From: Oscillospiraceae bacterium
GTDB lineage: Bacteria; Bacillota_A; Clostridia; Oscillospirales; Oscillospiraceae
Assembly (NCBI GenBank): GCA_017627975.1
Contig: JAGAFT010000206.1
Span: 1 to 11,525 of the forward strand
Direction: 5' to 3'
Length of the DNA stretch: 11,525 nucleotides
This document shows, piece by piece, positions 5,592 through 11,424 of this stretch (positions within the stretch are counted from its first letter, which is position 1; each line of letters starts with the position of its first letter). The translations under genes were made by a program, and so were the position numbers. The notes under the pieces are model-generated. The model made no database searches, was not told the origin of the DNA, and saw nothing but the letters and a program-made list of their open reading frames with translations.

Positions 5592-6272
5592 ATGAACTTC
5601 TATGTGCAGCGCGCCGTGCTGGACGCCGGCGTCAAGATCCTTTTTGCCGCGGTCTACGGCATCGACAATCACGGCGAGGACCCTGAGTGGGCAGTCTATC
5701 GGGACAATCGCCTGCAAGAACTTTATGAAGAATACACGGAACTGGACATCCACACCGACCCGATTCTAGAGGGCTTTAACCTCCTGCATGACAAGACCGG
5801 CGTGAAACGGCGCAAGAACATTCCCGCCAGCGAGAATCTCATCAAACTGCTAAAGAAAAACCACGGCATGTTTTACATCAACCAGGCGGTTGATATTTAT
5901 AATCTGATCTCGCTTGAGAGTAAGCTGGCACTCGGCGCGCATAATATCGACCGCGTGGAGGGCGACTTCACCTTGCGCTTTACAGACGGCACAGAGCGCT
6001 TTGTCCCCATCGGACAAACAGAGCCTGTTCCCGTTGCGCCGCATGAATATTCCTACTGCGATGACGCGAACGAGGTGCTGTGTCGTCTGGAAATCCGACA
6101 GGTAGAGAAGACCAAGGTGGATGAGGATGCGACGAATGTTTGCTACATCGTTCAGGGAAACAAGGCCACGACGGATTCGCTTCTGCTTGAGACCGCACAG
6201 CGGATCGTCGATCTGACTGTAAAATATTGCGGCGGTCGGGGCGAAGTCATCGTCCCGACTGTGAAAGAATGA
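5592..6272 (+). CDS. Solo B3/B4-domain protein (PheRS beta editing-domain family)
   Basis: About 226 residues. The part from roughly GAHNIDRVEGDFTLRFTDGT to LLETAQRIVDLTVKYCGG matches the B3/B4 fold that in phenylalanyl-tRNA synthetase beta subunits removes mischarged tyrosine; free-standing copies are common in Bacteria and are usually of unknown function. No catalytic synthetase domain is present. It is the first gene behind leader 1 and its terminator, so it should rise when Cys or Met charging is low. A trans-editing or free amino-acid-binding role tied to sulfur amino acids is conceivable but not shown. GGAGG (5575-5579) abuts ATG 5580, so I prefer the in-frame ATG at 5592, although its spacing of 12 nt is long. 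A longer frame from 5550 would start inside the terminator and is unlikely. The pyridoxal kinase follows after 103 nt. Confidence 0.82.
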   Translation: MNFYVQRAVLDAGVKILFAAVYGIDNHGEDPEWAVYRDNRLQELYEEYTELDIHTDPILEGFNLLHDKTGVKRRKNIPASENLIKLLKKNHGMFYINQAVDIYNLISLESKLALGAHNIDRVEGDFTLRFTDGTERFVPIGQTEPVPVAPHEYSYCDDANEVLCRLEIRQVEKTKVDEDATNVCYIVQGNKATTDSLLLETAQRIVDLTVKYCGGRGEVIVPTVKE

Positions 6273-6375
6273 AGAAAGAAGGCTAATCTTATGATACTCC
6301 TGACAAAACGATGTCGGACCTCAGCAAATCAGCCGGACCTGCAACACCAATAATGATTATCAGGAGGAAAACACC

Positions 6376-7209
6376 ATGTCTTATCCGAAGATACTGACCA
6401 TTCAGGACATCTCCTGTGTCGGCCAATGCTCGCTGACCGTCGCGCTGCCAATCCTCTCGGCGGCGGGGATTGAGACCTGTATCTTGCCATCGGCAGTGCT
6501 CTCTACGCACACAGCTGGTTTTTCGGGGTTTACCGTGCGTGATCTGACCGAGGATATCCCTATGATCGCCGATCATTGGCGCAGGGAGGGGATCACTTTT
6601 GATGCGGTCTATACCGGCTACCTCGGATCGACAGAGCAGATTTCCTGCGTTCAGAACATCTTTGACACGCTGCTGAAGCCCGCTGCTCTAAGGATCGTCG
6701 ACCCGGCGATGGCCGACAACGGCAAGCTTTATCCGGCCTTCGACCAGGCTTATGTGGAGGCGATGAAGACGCTCGCCTTCGGCGCGGATGTCATCTTGCC
6801 GAACATCACTGAGGCCTGCTTTCTTACCGGCATGGAATACCGCGAGAGCTATGATCGGGTTTATATTGACGAGCTGCTGGACGCTCTCTCGGAAGGGGGT
6901 GCGAAGACGATCGTGCTAACCGGCGTGGGTTACACTCCCGGTAAGACAGGCGTGATCGTGCACAGTTGTGCTCTGACACGTTATTACGAACACCGCAGGA
7001 TCGCCAAAGGCTGCCACGGCACGGGCGATGTCTATGCTTCGGCCTTCGTAGGTGCGCTGGCAAACGGCTTCGGTGCCTATGAGGCCGCCTCGCTGGCCGC
7101 AGAATACACCTTGAAATGCATCGAGCTCACGCAGGACGATCCTGAGCACTGGTACGGAGTAAAGTTCGAGCTGGCACTGCCAGAGTTCATCCGCATGCTG
7201 GGAAAATAA
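6376..7209 (+). CDS. pdxK: Pyridoxal/pyridoxamine kinase (PdxK/PdxY family)
   Basis: 277 residues, ribokinase-fold kinase that phosphorylates B6 vitamers to pyridoxal or pyridoxamine phosphate. Visible: the N-terminal PKILTIQDISCVGQCSLTVA; STHTAGFSGF (vitamer-binding region) at about 43-52; VDPAMADNGKLYP at 108-120; PNITEACFLTG at 142-152; and GCHGTGDVYAS at 212-222 with the catalytic Asp218 in the GTGD anion hole. The family is complete. AGGAGG lies 8 nt before ATG 6376. It follows the B3/B4 gene and ends at a strong terminator, so the two probably form one unit behind leader 1. Supply of PLP would serve MetY and the adjacent PLP enzyme at the right end of the window. Preference among PL, PN and PM cannot be read. 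Confidence 0.92.
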   Translation: MSYPKILTIQDISCVGQCSLTVALPILSAAGIETCILPSAVLSTHTAGFSGFTVRDLTEDIPMIADHWRREGITFDAVYTGYLGSTEQISCVQNIFDTLLKPAALRIVDPAMADNGKLYPAFDQAYVEAMKTLAFGADVILPNITEACFLTGMEYRESYDRVYIDELLDALSEGGAKTIVLTGVGYTPGKTGVIVHSCALTRYYEHRRIAKGCHGTGDVYASAFVGALANGFGAYEAASLAAEYTLKCIELTQDDPEHWYGVKFELALPEFIRMLGK

Positions 7210-7232
7210 AGCCTCACAGAGTCAAACTACCG

Positions 7233-7258
7233 GCTGCCCCCTTCCGGGGCGGCTTTTT
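7233..7258 (+). terminator. Intrinsic terminator after the pyridoxal kinase
   Basis: GCTGCCCC (7233-7240) and GGGGCGGC (7246-7253) form an 8-bp stem (one G-U pair) with a CTTCC loop, followed by TTTTTATTT. It ends the B3/B4-kinase unit 23 nt after the kinase stop. Confidence 0.88.
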
Positions 7259-7348
7259 ATTTGCCTTTTCTTACTGGCTCACCCGTAAACGGGTCTGTAA
7301 ATTCCTTCATACCGATCTGGTTAGCGGCTATGTCCTTTTGTGGCTGGT
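7257..7348 (-). pseudogene. Possible C-terminal gene remnant
   Basis: The minus strand reads NQPQKDIAANQIGMKEF, then TDPFTGEPVRKGK and a stop at 7257. It looks like the hydrophilic end of a real protein, but upstream the frame runs into the antisense of regulatory cassette 2 and has no start or domain of its own. I do not recognise the family. The rest of 7263-7440 holds nothing I can name. It may be debris left by the rearrangement that brought in the cassette. Confidence 0.2.
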
Positions 7349-7452
7349 TCCTTACATAGTGTCTACTGCACAAACAGCATAATTTGCTGTTCGAAGTACA
7401 TGCTGAAAAATGTGAGCAAACAGTATTTTTCATCAAGATATCATTCTCACTC

Positions 7453-7481
7453 TTGACAAGCAGGAACAGCCGTGATATAAG
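7453..7481 (+). promoter_or_regulatory. Promoter of leader peptide 2
   Basis: TTGACA (7453-7458), 17-nt spacer, TATAAG (7476-7481). One base weaker in the -10 than the other two cassettes. Confidence 0.8.
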
Positions 7482-7488
7482 CATATCA
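7473..7488 (+). promoter_or_regulatory. Palindromic operator over the -10 box, copy 2
   Basis: TGATAT-AAGC-ATATCA. Both 6-nt arms are unchanged from copy 1 while the central spacer has changed, which is what selection on a dimeric protein site would give. Confidence 0.5.
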
Positions 7489-7524
7489 ATTTGGTAGGAT
7501 TTTAGGCGAGTTGGAGGATTGGAA

Positions 7525-7605
7525 ATGCGTCTGGCGAGCTTCAACTGCATAATGTGCTGTGACATGCGCTGTGAGATGCGCATTCGCTTTACCGTGCCCA
7601 TTTGA
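7525..7605 (+). CDS. Cys/Met-rich leader peptide 2 (26 aa)
   Basis: MRLASFNCIMCCDMRCEMR followed by IRFTVPI. It differs from leader 1 only by Q3L and M9I; all four Cys codons are kept. Losing one Met but no Cys hints that cysteine codons matter more. GGAGG lies 7 nt before the ATG. No U-tract terminator follows; the tcdA-like gene starts 52 nt after the stop codon. Control may be at translation of that gene, or the cassette may be partly degenerate. Confidence 0.75.
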   Translation: MRLASFNCIMCCDMRCEMRIRFTVPI

Positions 7606-7657
7606 GCTTCCGAATATGAAGGACTTAAATCGGAGAAGTGGGAGCGCAAAACAGAAT

Positions 7658-8425
7658 ATGCTGAATGAATTTTCCCGGACCCAGCTTTTGTTGGGTCCGG
7701 AAGCCATGGAAAAACTTGCGCACAGTCGGGTGGCTGTTTTTGGGATCGGCGGCGTGGGCGGCTATACGGTCGAGGCTTTGGCAAGATCGGGGATCGGTGC
7801 GCTGGATCTGATCGATGACGACAAAGTCTGCCTGACCAACATCAACCGGCAGATCCTCGCCACGCGAAAGACCGTGGGAAAATACAAGGTGGATGTGGCC
7901 GCCGAGAGGATCAGCGTAATCAATCCGCGCTGTGTGGTACGGACATACAAGACCTTTTATCTGCCGGATACGGCGGAGGAATTTGATTTCTCCCAATATG
8001 ATTATGTGGTGGACGCCATCGACACGGTGAGCGGCAAAATACAGCTGGTGCTGGCGGCCCGTGCGGCCGGAACGCCGATCATCAGCTCCATGGGCGCGGG
8101 CAACAAGCTGGATGCATCCGCCTTTCGCGTGGCAGATATTACGCAGACCTCGGTCTGTCCGCTGGCGCGTGTCATGCGGCGGGAGCTCAAGAAGCGCGGC
8201 ATCCGACACCTGAAAGTCGTCTACTCCAAAGAAAAGCCGATCCGGCCTCTGGAGGATCTGAGCATCAGCTGCCGTGCCCACTGCATCTGCCCGCCGGGGA
8301 CGAAGCGCCACTGCACCGACAGGAGAGATATTCCCGGCTCCGTGGCCTTCGTGCCGTCGGTCGTAGGACTGATCATTGCGGGAGAAGTGGTAAAGGATTT
8401 GTGTAATGTGAAAGGACAGAGGTAG
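7658..8425 (+). CDS. tcdA: TcdA-like E1 enzyme (tRNA threonylcarbamoyladenosine dehydratase family)
   Basis: 255 residues from ATG 7658. The start NEFSRTQLLLGPEAMEKL is the usual TcdA/CsdL beginning, and GGGAG is about 12 nt upstream; a longer frame opening at 7559 inside leader 2 lacks family similarity and is rejected. ATP loop GIGGVG at 29-34, NINRQILA with the catalytic Arg at 61-68, VVDAIDT at 117-123, and DRRDIPGSVAFVPSVVGL at 221-238. TcdA uses ATP to cyclise t6A to ct6A in tRNA and in E. coli works with the CsdA-CsdE sulfur system. A four-cysteine patch, C205, C209, C211 and C219 (SCRAHCICPPGTKRHC), might bind metal. The partner gene 7 nt on is a rhodanese/PP-loop fusion. Being behind a Cys/Met leader is unusual for a tRNA gene and leaves a sulfur-activation role open. 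Confidence 0.83.
   Translation: MLNEFSRTQLLLGPEAMEKLAHSRVAVFGIGGVGGYTVEALARSGIGALDLIDDDKVCLTNINRQILATRKTVGKYKVDVAAERISVINPRCVVRTYKTFYLPDTAEEFDFSQYDYVVDAIDTVSGKIQLVLAARAAGTPIISSMGAGNKLDASAFRVADITQTSVCPLARVMRRELKKRGIRHLKVVYSKEKPIRPLEDLSISCRAHCICPPGTKRHCTDRRDIPGSVAFVPSVVGLIIAGEVVKDLCNVKGQR
7675..7700 (+). other. Strong hairpin inside the 5' coding region of tcdA
   Basis: CCGGACCCAGC (7675-7685) and GTTGGGTCCGG (7690-7700) form an 11-bp stem with one G-U pair and a TTTT loop. It has the same stem length as the terminators after leaders 1 and 3 and also begins CCGGA and ends TCCGG, but no U tract follows. It lies in codons 6-15 of tcdA, which encode family-conserved residues. It may influence translation or mRNA stability. 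Confidence 0.5.
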
Positions 8426-8432
8426 TCAAGCC

Positions 8433-9578
8433 GTGAGAGAAGTTTCCATATCCGAGCTGGAGCGCATGGAAGAAGGCAGTTTCCTTTTGATCGACACCAG
8501 AAGCGCGGACAATGTGCGGTATGGCATGATCCCCGGGGCGGTCCATATTCCGGAGACAGAGCTGATGGAGAACGCGGCGCGATATGCCCGGGAACTGCCT
8601 GACGGCAGGACGCTGATCGTTTACTGTCAGCGGGGCGTTCGTTCGATCGCTGTGTCTGAAGTGCTTGCCGATTGCGGCAGAGAATGCTTCAGCCTGGCAG
8701 GAGGATATCTCGCCTGGCTGAGAGCAAGCACAAATAAAGTCGAGGACAGGCAGGAGCGTCAGAAAAAGGCCGAAGACAGCATTCGCGGGAAATTCCATAA
8801 GCAGCTCTTTTCTCCGTTTGCGAAAGCCTGCAAAGAATACCGGCTCGTGGAAGACGGAGACCGTATCGCGGTCTGCATCTCCGGCGGGAAAGATTCCATG
8901 CTCATGGCGAAGCTTTTTCAGGAGCTTCAGAGGCACCGGAAGGTCTCTTTTGATCTGCTTTTTCTGGTGATGGATCCCGGCTATAACGGCGATAACCGGC
9001 GCCTTCTGGAGTACAACGCAAAGACGCTCGGGGTTCCGATCACTGTTTTTGAAAGCACGATTTTTGACGTGGTGGATACGGTGGAGAAAAACCCCTGCTA
9101 TCTCTGCGCGAGAATGCGCAGGGGGTATCTTTACAGCAAGGCGAAGGAACTGGGGTGTAATAAGATTGCGCTCGGTCATCATTATGACGATGTCATTGAG
9201 ACGATCCTGATGGGTATGCTGCACGGGGGACAGGTTCAAACCATGATGCCGAAACTGCACAGCAGTAATTTTGACGGCATGGAGCTGATCCGCCCGATGT
9301 ACCTTGTTCGGGAAGCGGACATATGCAGCTGGCGGGACTGGAACGGGCTGCACTTTCTGCAATGTGCCTGTCATTTTACCGACACCTGCACCACCTGCCA
9401 CGAGGACGGCACCACCGCCTCAAAACGCCTTGAGACGAAAAAGCTGATCGCAGCTCTGAAAGAGACAAATCCACAGATCGAGGCCAATATTTTCAAGAGC
9501 GTTTCCAATGTGAATCTCAACACGGTGATCGCGTATAAGAAAGACGGCGTCCGGCACCATTTCCTGGAGGAGTATTAG
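8433..9578 (+). CDS. Rhodanese fused to TtcA-like PP-loop sulfurtransferase
   Basis: 381 residues, two domains. Rhodanese, about 3-98: LIDTRSADN, then Cys65 in VYCQRGVRS and AGGYLAWL. PP-loop ATPase, about 115-381: SGGKDS at 150-155, PCYLCARMRRGYLYSKAKEL with Cys222 and Cys225, LGHHYDDVIETILM at 247-260, and a Cys-rich segment CACHFTDTCTTC (311, 313, 319, 322). TtcA proteins thiolate cytidine 32 of tRNA and need an Fe-S cluster bound by a CxxC pair plus another Cys. The fused rhodanese would deliver persulfide directly. Whether the target is tRNA or another molecule is not visible. GTG start with AGAGG about 10 nt upstream; tcdA ends 7 nt before, so the two are cotranscribed. No clear terminator follows; leader 3 starts its own promoter 25 nt on. 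Confidence 0.88.
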   Translation: MREVSISELERMEEGSFLLIDTRSADNVRYGMIPGAVHIPETELMENAARYARELPDGRTLIVYCQRGVRSIAVSEVLADCGRECFSLAGGYLAWLRASTNKVEDRQERQKKAEDSIRGKFHKQLFSPFAKACKEYRLVEDGDRIAVCISGGKDSMLMAKLFQELQRHRKVSFDLLFLVMDPGYNGDNRRLLEYNAKTLGVPITVFESTIFDVVDTVEKNPCYLCARMRRGYLYSKAKELGCNKIALGHHYDDVIETILMGMLHGGQVQTMMPKLHSSNFDGMELIRPMYLVREADICSWRDWNGLHFLQCACHFTDTCTTCHEDGTTASKRLETKKLIAALKETNPQIEANIFKSVSNVNLNTVIAYKKDGVRHHFLEEY

Positions 9579-9603
9579 GGGAAAATCTTTTTTCTTTTTT
9601 CTG

Positions 9604-9632
9604 TTGACAAGGCGATATGTTTGTGATATAAA
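9604..9632 (+). promoter_or_regulatory. Promoter of leader peptide 3
   Basis: TTGACA (9604-9609), 17-nt spacer, TATAAA (9627-9632). The spacer differs from copies 1 and 2, but both hexamers and their spacing are kept. Confidence 0.85.
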
Positions 9633-9639
9633 CATATCA
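9614..9639 (+). promoter_or_regulatory. Extended palindromic operator, copy 3
   Basis: Contains TGATAT-AAAC-ATATCA (9624-9639) as in copy 1, plus a longer inverted repeat GATATGTTT (9614-9622) and AAACATATC (9630-9638) around 7 nt. The divergent promoter at 1972-2021 carries the same elements in looser form (TTGATATGTTA and GTTTATACT). Confidence 0.5.
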
Positions 9640-9676
9640 ACTCGATAGGAAAAGTAGGGATAACGGAGGACTTAAA

Positions 9677-9757
9677 ATGCGTCAGGCGAGCTTCAACTGC
9701 ATGATGTGTTGTGACATGCGCTGTGAGATGCGCATGCGCTTTGGCGTGCCCGTTTGA
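9677..9757 (+). CDS. Cys/Met-rich leader peptide 3 (26 aa)
   Basis: MRQASFNCMMCCDMRCEMR followed by MRFGVPV. The first 19 residues are identical to leader 1, although the upstream DNA has diverged strongly; changes inside the core are silent (GCA/GCG, TGC/TGT) and real changes fall in the last seven residues. This suggests selection on the peptide core. GGAGG lies 8 nt before the ATG. GTTCTCC directly follows the stop and is identical to part of the terminator's 3' arm. Confidence 0.8.
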   Translation: MRQASFNCMMCCDMRCEMRMRFGVPV

Positions 9758-9781
9758 GTTCTCCTATTGCTTTGTCGACGA

Positions 9782-9812
9782 CCGGGGAGCCCGATGGGTT
9801 CTCCGGATTTTT
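9782..9812 (+). terminator. Attenuator terminator after leader 3
   Basis: CCGGGGAGCCC and GGGTTCTCCGG form an 11-bp stem (two G-U pairs) with a GAT loop, followed by ATTTTT. It starts 25 nt after the leader stop, exactly as in copy 1. The competing pairing of GTTCTCC (9758-9764) with GGGGAGC (9784-9790) is 7 bp, two of them G-U. Confidence 0.87.
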
Positions 9813-9829
9813 GTTTTTGAGGTGAAACA

Positions 9830-9943
9830 ATGAAAGATCTGTTTGAACTGCTGAACCGGCACAATTTCAGGAACGGACGAATGACGTCGGAACAAGGCCA
9901 TAAGGTCATGGGACCGCATGAGTTCGGCTCCATTGACCGGTGA
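9830..9943 (+). CDS. Small ORF of 37 aa behind leader 3, unknown
   Basis: MKDLFELLNRHNFRNGRMTS, then EQGHKVMGPHEFGSIDR and stop. GAGG lies 7 nt before the ATG, and the ORF occupies the place of the first structural gene behind the attenuator. The peptide has an amphipathic start and no membrane segment or recognised domain. It may be a real microprotein, the truncated front of a lost gene, or a second translated leader for metY, which starts 89 nt downstream. The good ribosome site favours translation. I do not recognise the sequence. Confidence 0.45.
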   Translation: MKDLFELLNRHNFRNGRMTSEQGHKVMGPHEFGSIDR

Positions 9944-9959
9944 CTTTGTTCCTGCTCTC

Positions 9960-9992
9960 CCGATCAAACCTGCTCCGCTGGGGTTTGATCGG
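9960..9992 (+). other. Hairpin in the metY 5' region
   Basis: CCGATCAAACC (9960-9970) and GGTTTGATCGG (9982-9992) form a perfect 11-bp stem with an 11-nt loop. No U tract follows (ATCATAAAAG). It lies 40 nt before metY, so it may be a weak terminator, an mRNA-stabilising 5' structure or a protein-binding palindrome. Confidence 0.5.
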
Positions 9993-10032
9993 ATCATAAA
10001 AGCGGAAATATCATGAAAAAGAGGTACATATC

Positions 10033-11322
10033 ATGTCTAACTATAAATTTGAAACGCTGCAGCTTCATGTCGGCCAGGAGCAGGCCGATCCCGCCACCGA
10101 CGCACGGGCCGTCCCCATTTATCAGACCACGTCCTACGTGTTTCACAACTCCGCCCATGCGGCGGCCCGTTTCGGCCTGCAGGATGCGGGCAACATCTAC
10201 GGCCGCCTGACCAACTCCACCCAGGATGTGCTGGAAAAACGCATCGCCGCGCTGGAAGGCGGCGTGGGCGCGTTGGCCCTGGCCTCCGGCGCCGCAGCCG
10301 TGACCTATACCATCGAGGCCCTGGCGCAGGCGGGCGATCACATTGTCGCGCAGAAGACCATTTATGGCGGCAGTTACAACTTGCTTGCCCACACGCTGCC
10401 CCTCTACGGCATCCAGACCACCTTTGTGGACGCCCACAATCCGGCGGAGGTGGAGGCCGCCATCCAGCCCAACACCAAGGCCATCTACCTCGAGACCCTG
10501 GGCAACCCCAATTCCGACATTCCGGATATCGACGCCATCGCGGCCATCGCTCACAAACACGGCATCCCCCTGGCCATCGACAACACCTTTGGTACCCCTT
10601 ACCTGATCCGGCCCATTGAGCACGGCGCGGACATCGTGCTGCACTCCGCCACCAAGTTCCTGGGCGGCCACGGCACGACGCTCGGCGGCATCGTGGTGGA
10701 CTCCGGCAACTTTGACTGGAAGGCAAGCGGCAAATACGCGCCCATCGCGGAAGCAAACCCCAGCTATCACGGGATCTCCTTTGTGGACGCGGCCGGGCCT
10801 GCCGCCTTTATTACCTACCTGCGCGCCATCCTCCTGCGCGATACGGGCGCCGCCATCTCCCCCTTCAACGCCTTCCTACTGCTGCAGGGTGTGGAGACCC
10901 TGTCCCTGCGCCTCGATCGCCATGCGGAAAACACGAAGAAGGTCGTGGAATATCTTGCGAATCACCCGCAGGTGGAAAAGGTCAACCACCCCTCTCTGCC
11001 GGAGCATCCCGACCATGCGCTGTTCGAGAAATACTTCCCCAACGGCGGCGCGTCCATCTTCACCTTTGACATCAAGGGCGGCGTGAAGGAGGCCCACGCC
11101 TTCATTGACGCGCTGGAAATCTTCTCGCTGCTTGCCAATGTGGCGGACGTAAAGAGCCTCGTCATTCACCCCGCCACCACCACCCATTCCCAGCTCACCG
11201 CAGAGGAACTGGAAGATCAGGACATCCACCCGAACACCATCCGCCTCTCCATCGGCACGGAACACATCGACGATATCCTCGCCGACCTGGAGAAGGGCTT
11301 CGCCGCAGCATCTAAAGTATAA
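10033..11322 (+). CDS. metY: O-acetylhomoserine sulfhydrylase
   Basis: 429 residues, the standard length. A PLP enzyme of the Cys/Met-metabolism family that joins O-acetyl-L-homoserine with sulfide, or with a protein thiocarboxylate in the Wolinella HcyS route, to give homocysteine. Features: [20 protein letters not shown] at the start; IYQTTSYVF at 29-37; YGRLTNST at 56-63 (phosphate-contacting Tyr and Arg from the neighbour subunit); Asp183 in AIDNTFGTP; and the PLP Lys208 in [14 protein letters not shown]-terminal [11 protein letters not shown] and [12 protein letters not shown] are typical of MetY. GAGG lies 8 nt before ATG 10033. Codons are strongly biased to GCC, ATC and CTG, more than in neighbouring genes, as expected for high expression. 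It follows leader 3 and its terminator, and a second family member follows. Confidence 0.95.
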   Translation: MSNYKFETLQLHVGQEQADPATDARAVPIYQTTSYVFHNSAHAAARFGLQDAGNIYGRLTNSTQDVLEKRIAALEGGVGALALASGAAAVTYTIEALAQAGDHIVAQKTIYGGSYNLLAHTLPLYGIQTTFVDAHNPAEVEAAIQPNTKAIYLETLGNPNSDIPDIDAIAAIAHKHGIPLAIDNTFGTPYLIRPIEHGADIVLHSATKFLGGHGTTLGGIVVDSGNFDWKASGKYAPIAEANPSYHGISFVDAAGPAAFITYLRAILLRDTGAAISPFNAFLLLQGVETLSLRLDRHAENTKKVVEYLANHPQVEKVNHPSLPEHPDHALFEKYFPNGGASIFTFDIKGGVKEAHAFIDALEIFSLLANVADVKSLVIHPATTTHSQLTAEELEDQDIHPNTIRLSIGTEHIDDILADLEKGFAAASKV

Positions 11323-11361
11323 AAAGGAATAATTTACAAGGAATCCCTCTTTTTCTTTTGC

Positions 11362-11399
11362 GATCGCCCCGGCGCCCGTCTTCCGGCATCGGGGCGATC
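11362..11399 (+). other. Hairpin between metY and the next PLP enzyme
   Basis: GATCGCCCCG (11362-11371) and CGGGGCGATC (11390-11399) form a 10-bp stem that can extend inward with a mismatch. AATCACG follows, not a U tract. It may protect the metY 3' end or partly terminate, setting the ratio of metY to the downstream gene. Confidence 0.5.
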
Positions 11400-11424
11400 C
11401 AATCACGAGCAAGGAGAAATGAAC

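Larger units (their letters stand above)
7440..7614 (+). repeat. Regulatory cassette repeat, copy 2
   Basis: Ungapped direct repeat of 5348-5522 at a distance of 2092 bp. Similarity stops right after the shared GCTTCCGAA behind the leader stop, so the terminator of copies 1 and 3 is missing here. Confidence 0.9.

Noticed and set aside
5302..5592. T-box, SAM or other known sulfur riboswitch in the leaders
   Set aside because: I saw no T-box GGTGG-ACCGCG core and no SAM-I type conserved junction; the leaders are too short and are explained by the ORF plus terminator.
7559..7657. Longer tcdA start inside leader 2
   Set aside because: The extra residues come from another frame of the leader; family similarity begins at NEFSRTQLL and a ribosome site precedes ATG 7658.
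5348..9812. Repeats as a CRISPR array or insertion-sequence ends
   Set aside because: Only three copies, 2 kb apart, each with promoter and ORF in the same orientation; no spacers, no transposase and no terminal inverted repeats.
9994..10770. 258-codon and overlapping 239-codon minus-strand frames
   Set aside because: They arise from the GC-rich third positions of metY and show no domain pattern.
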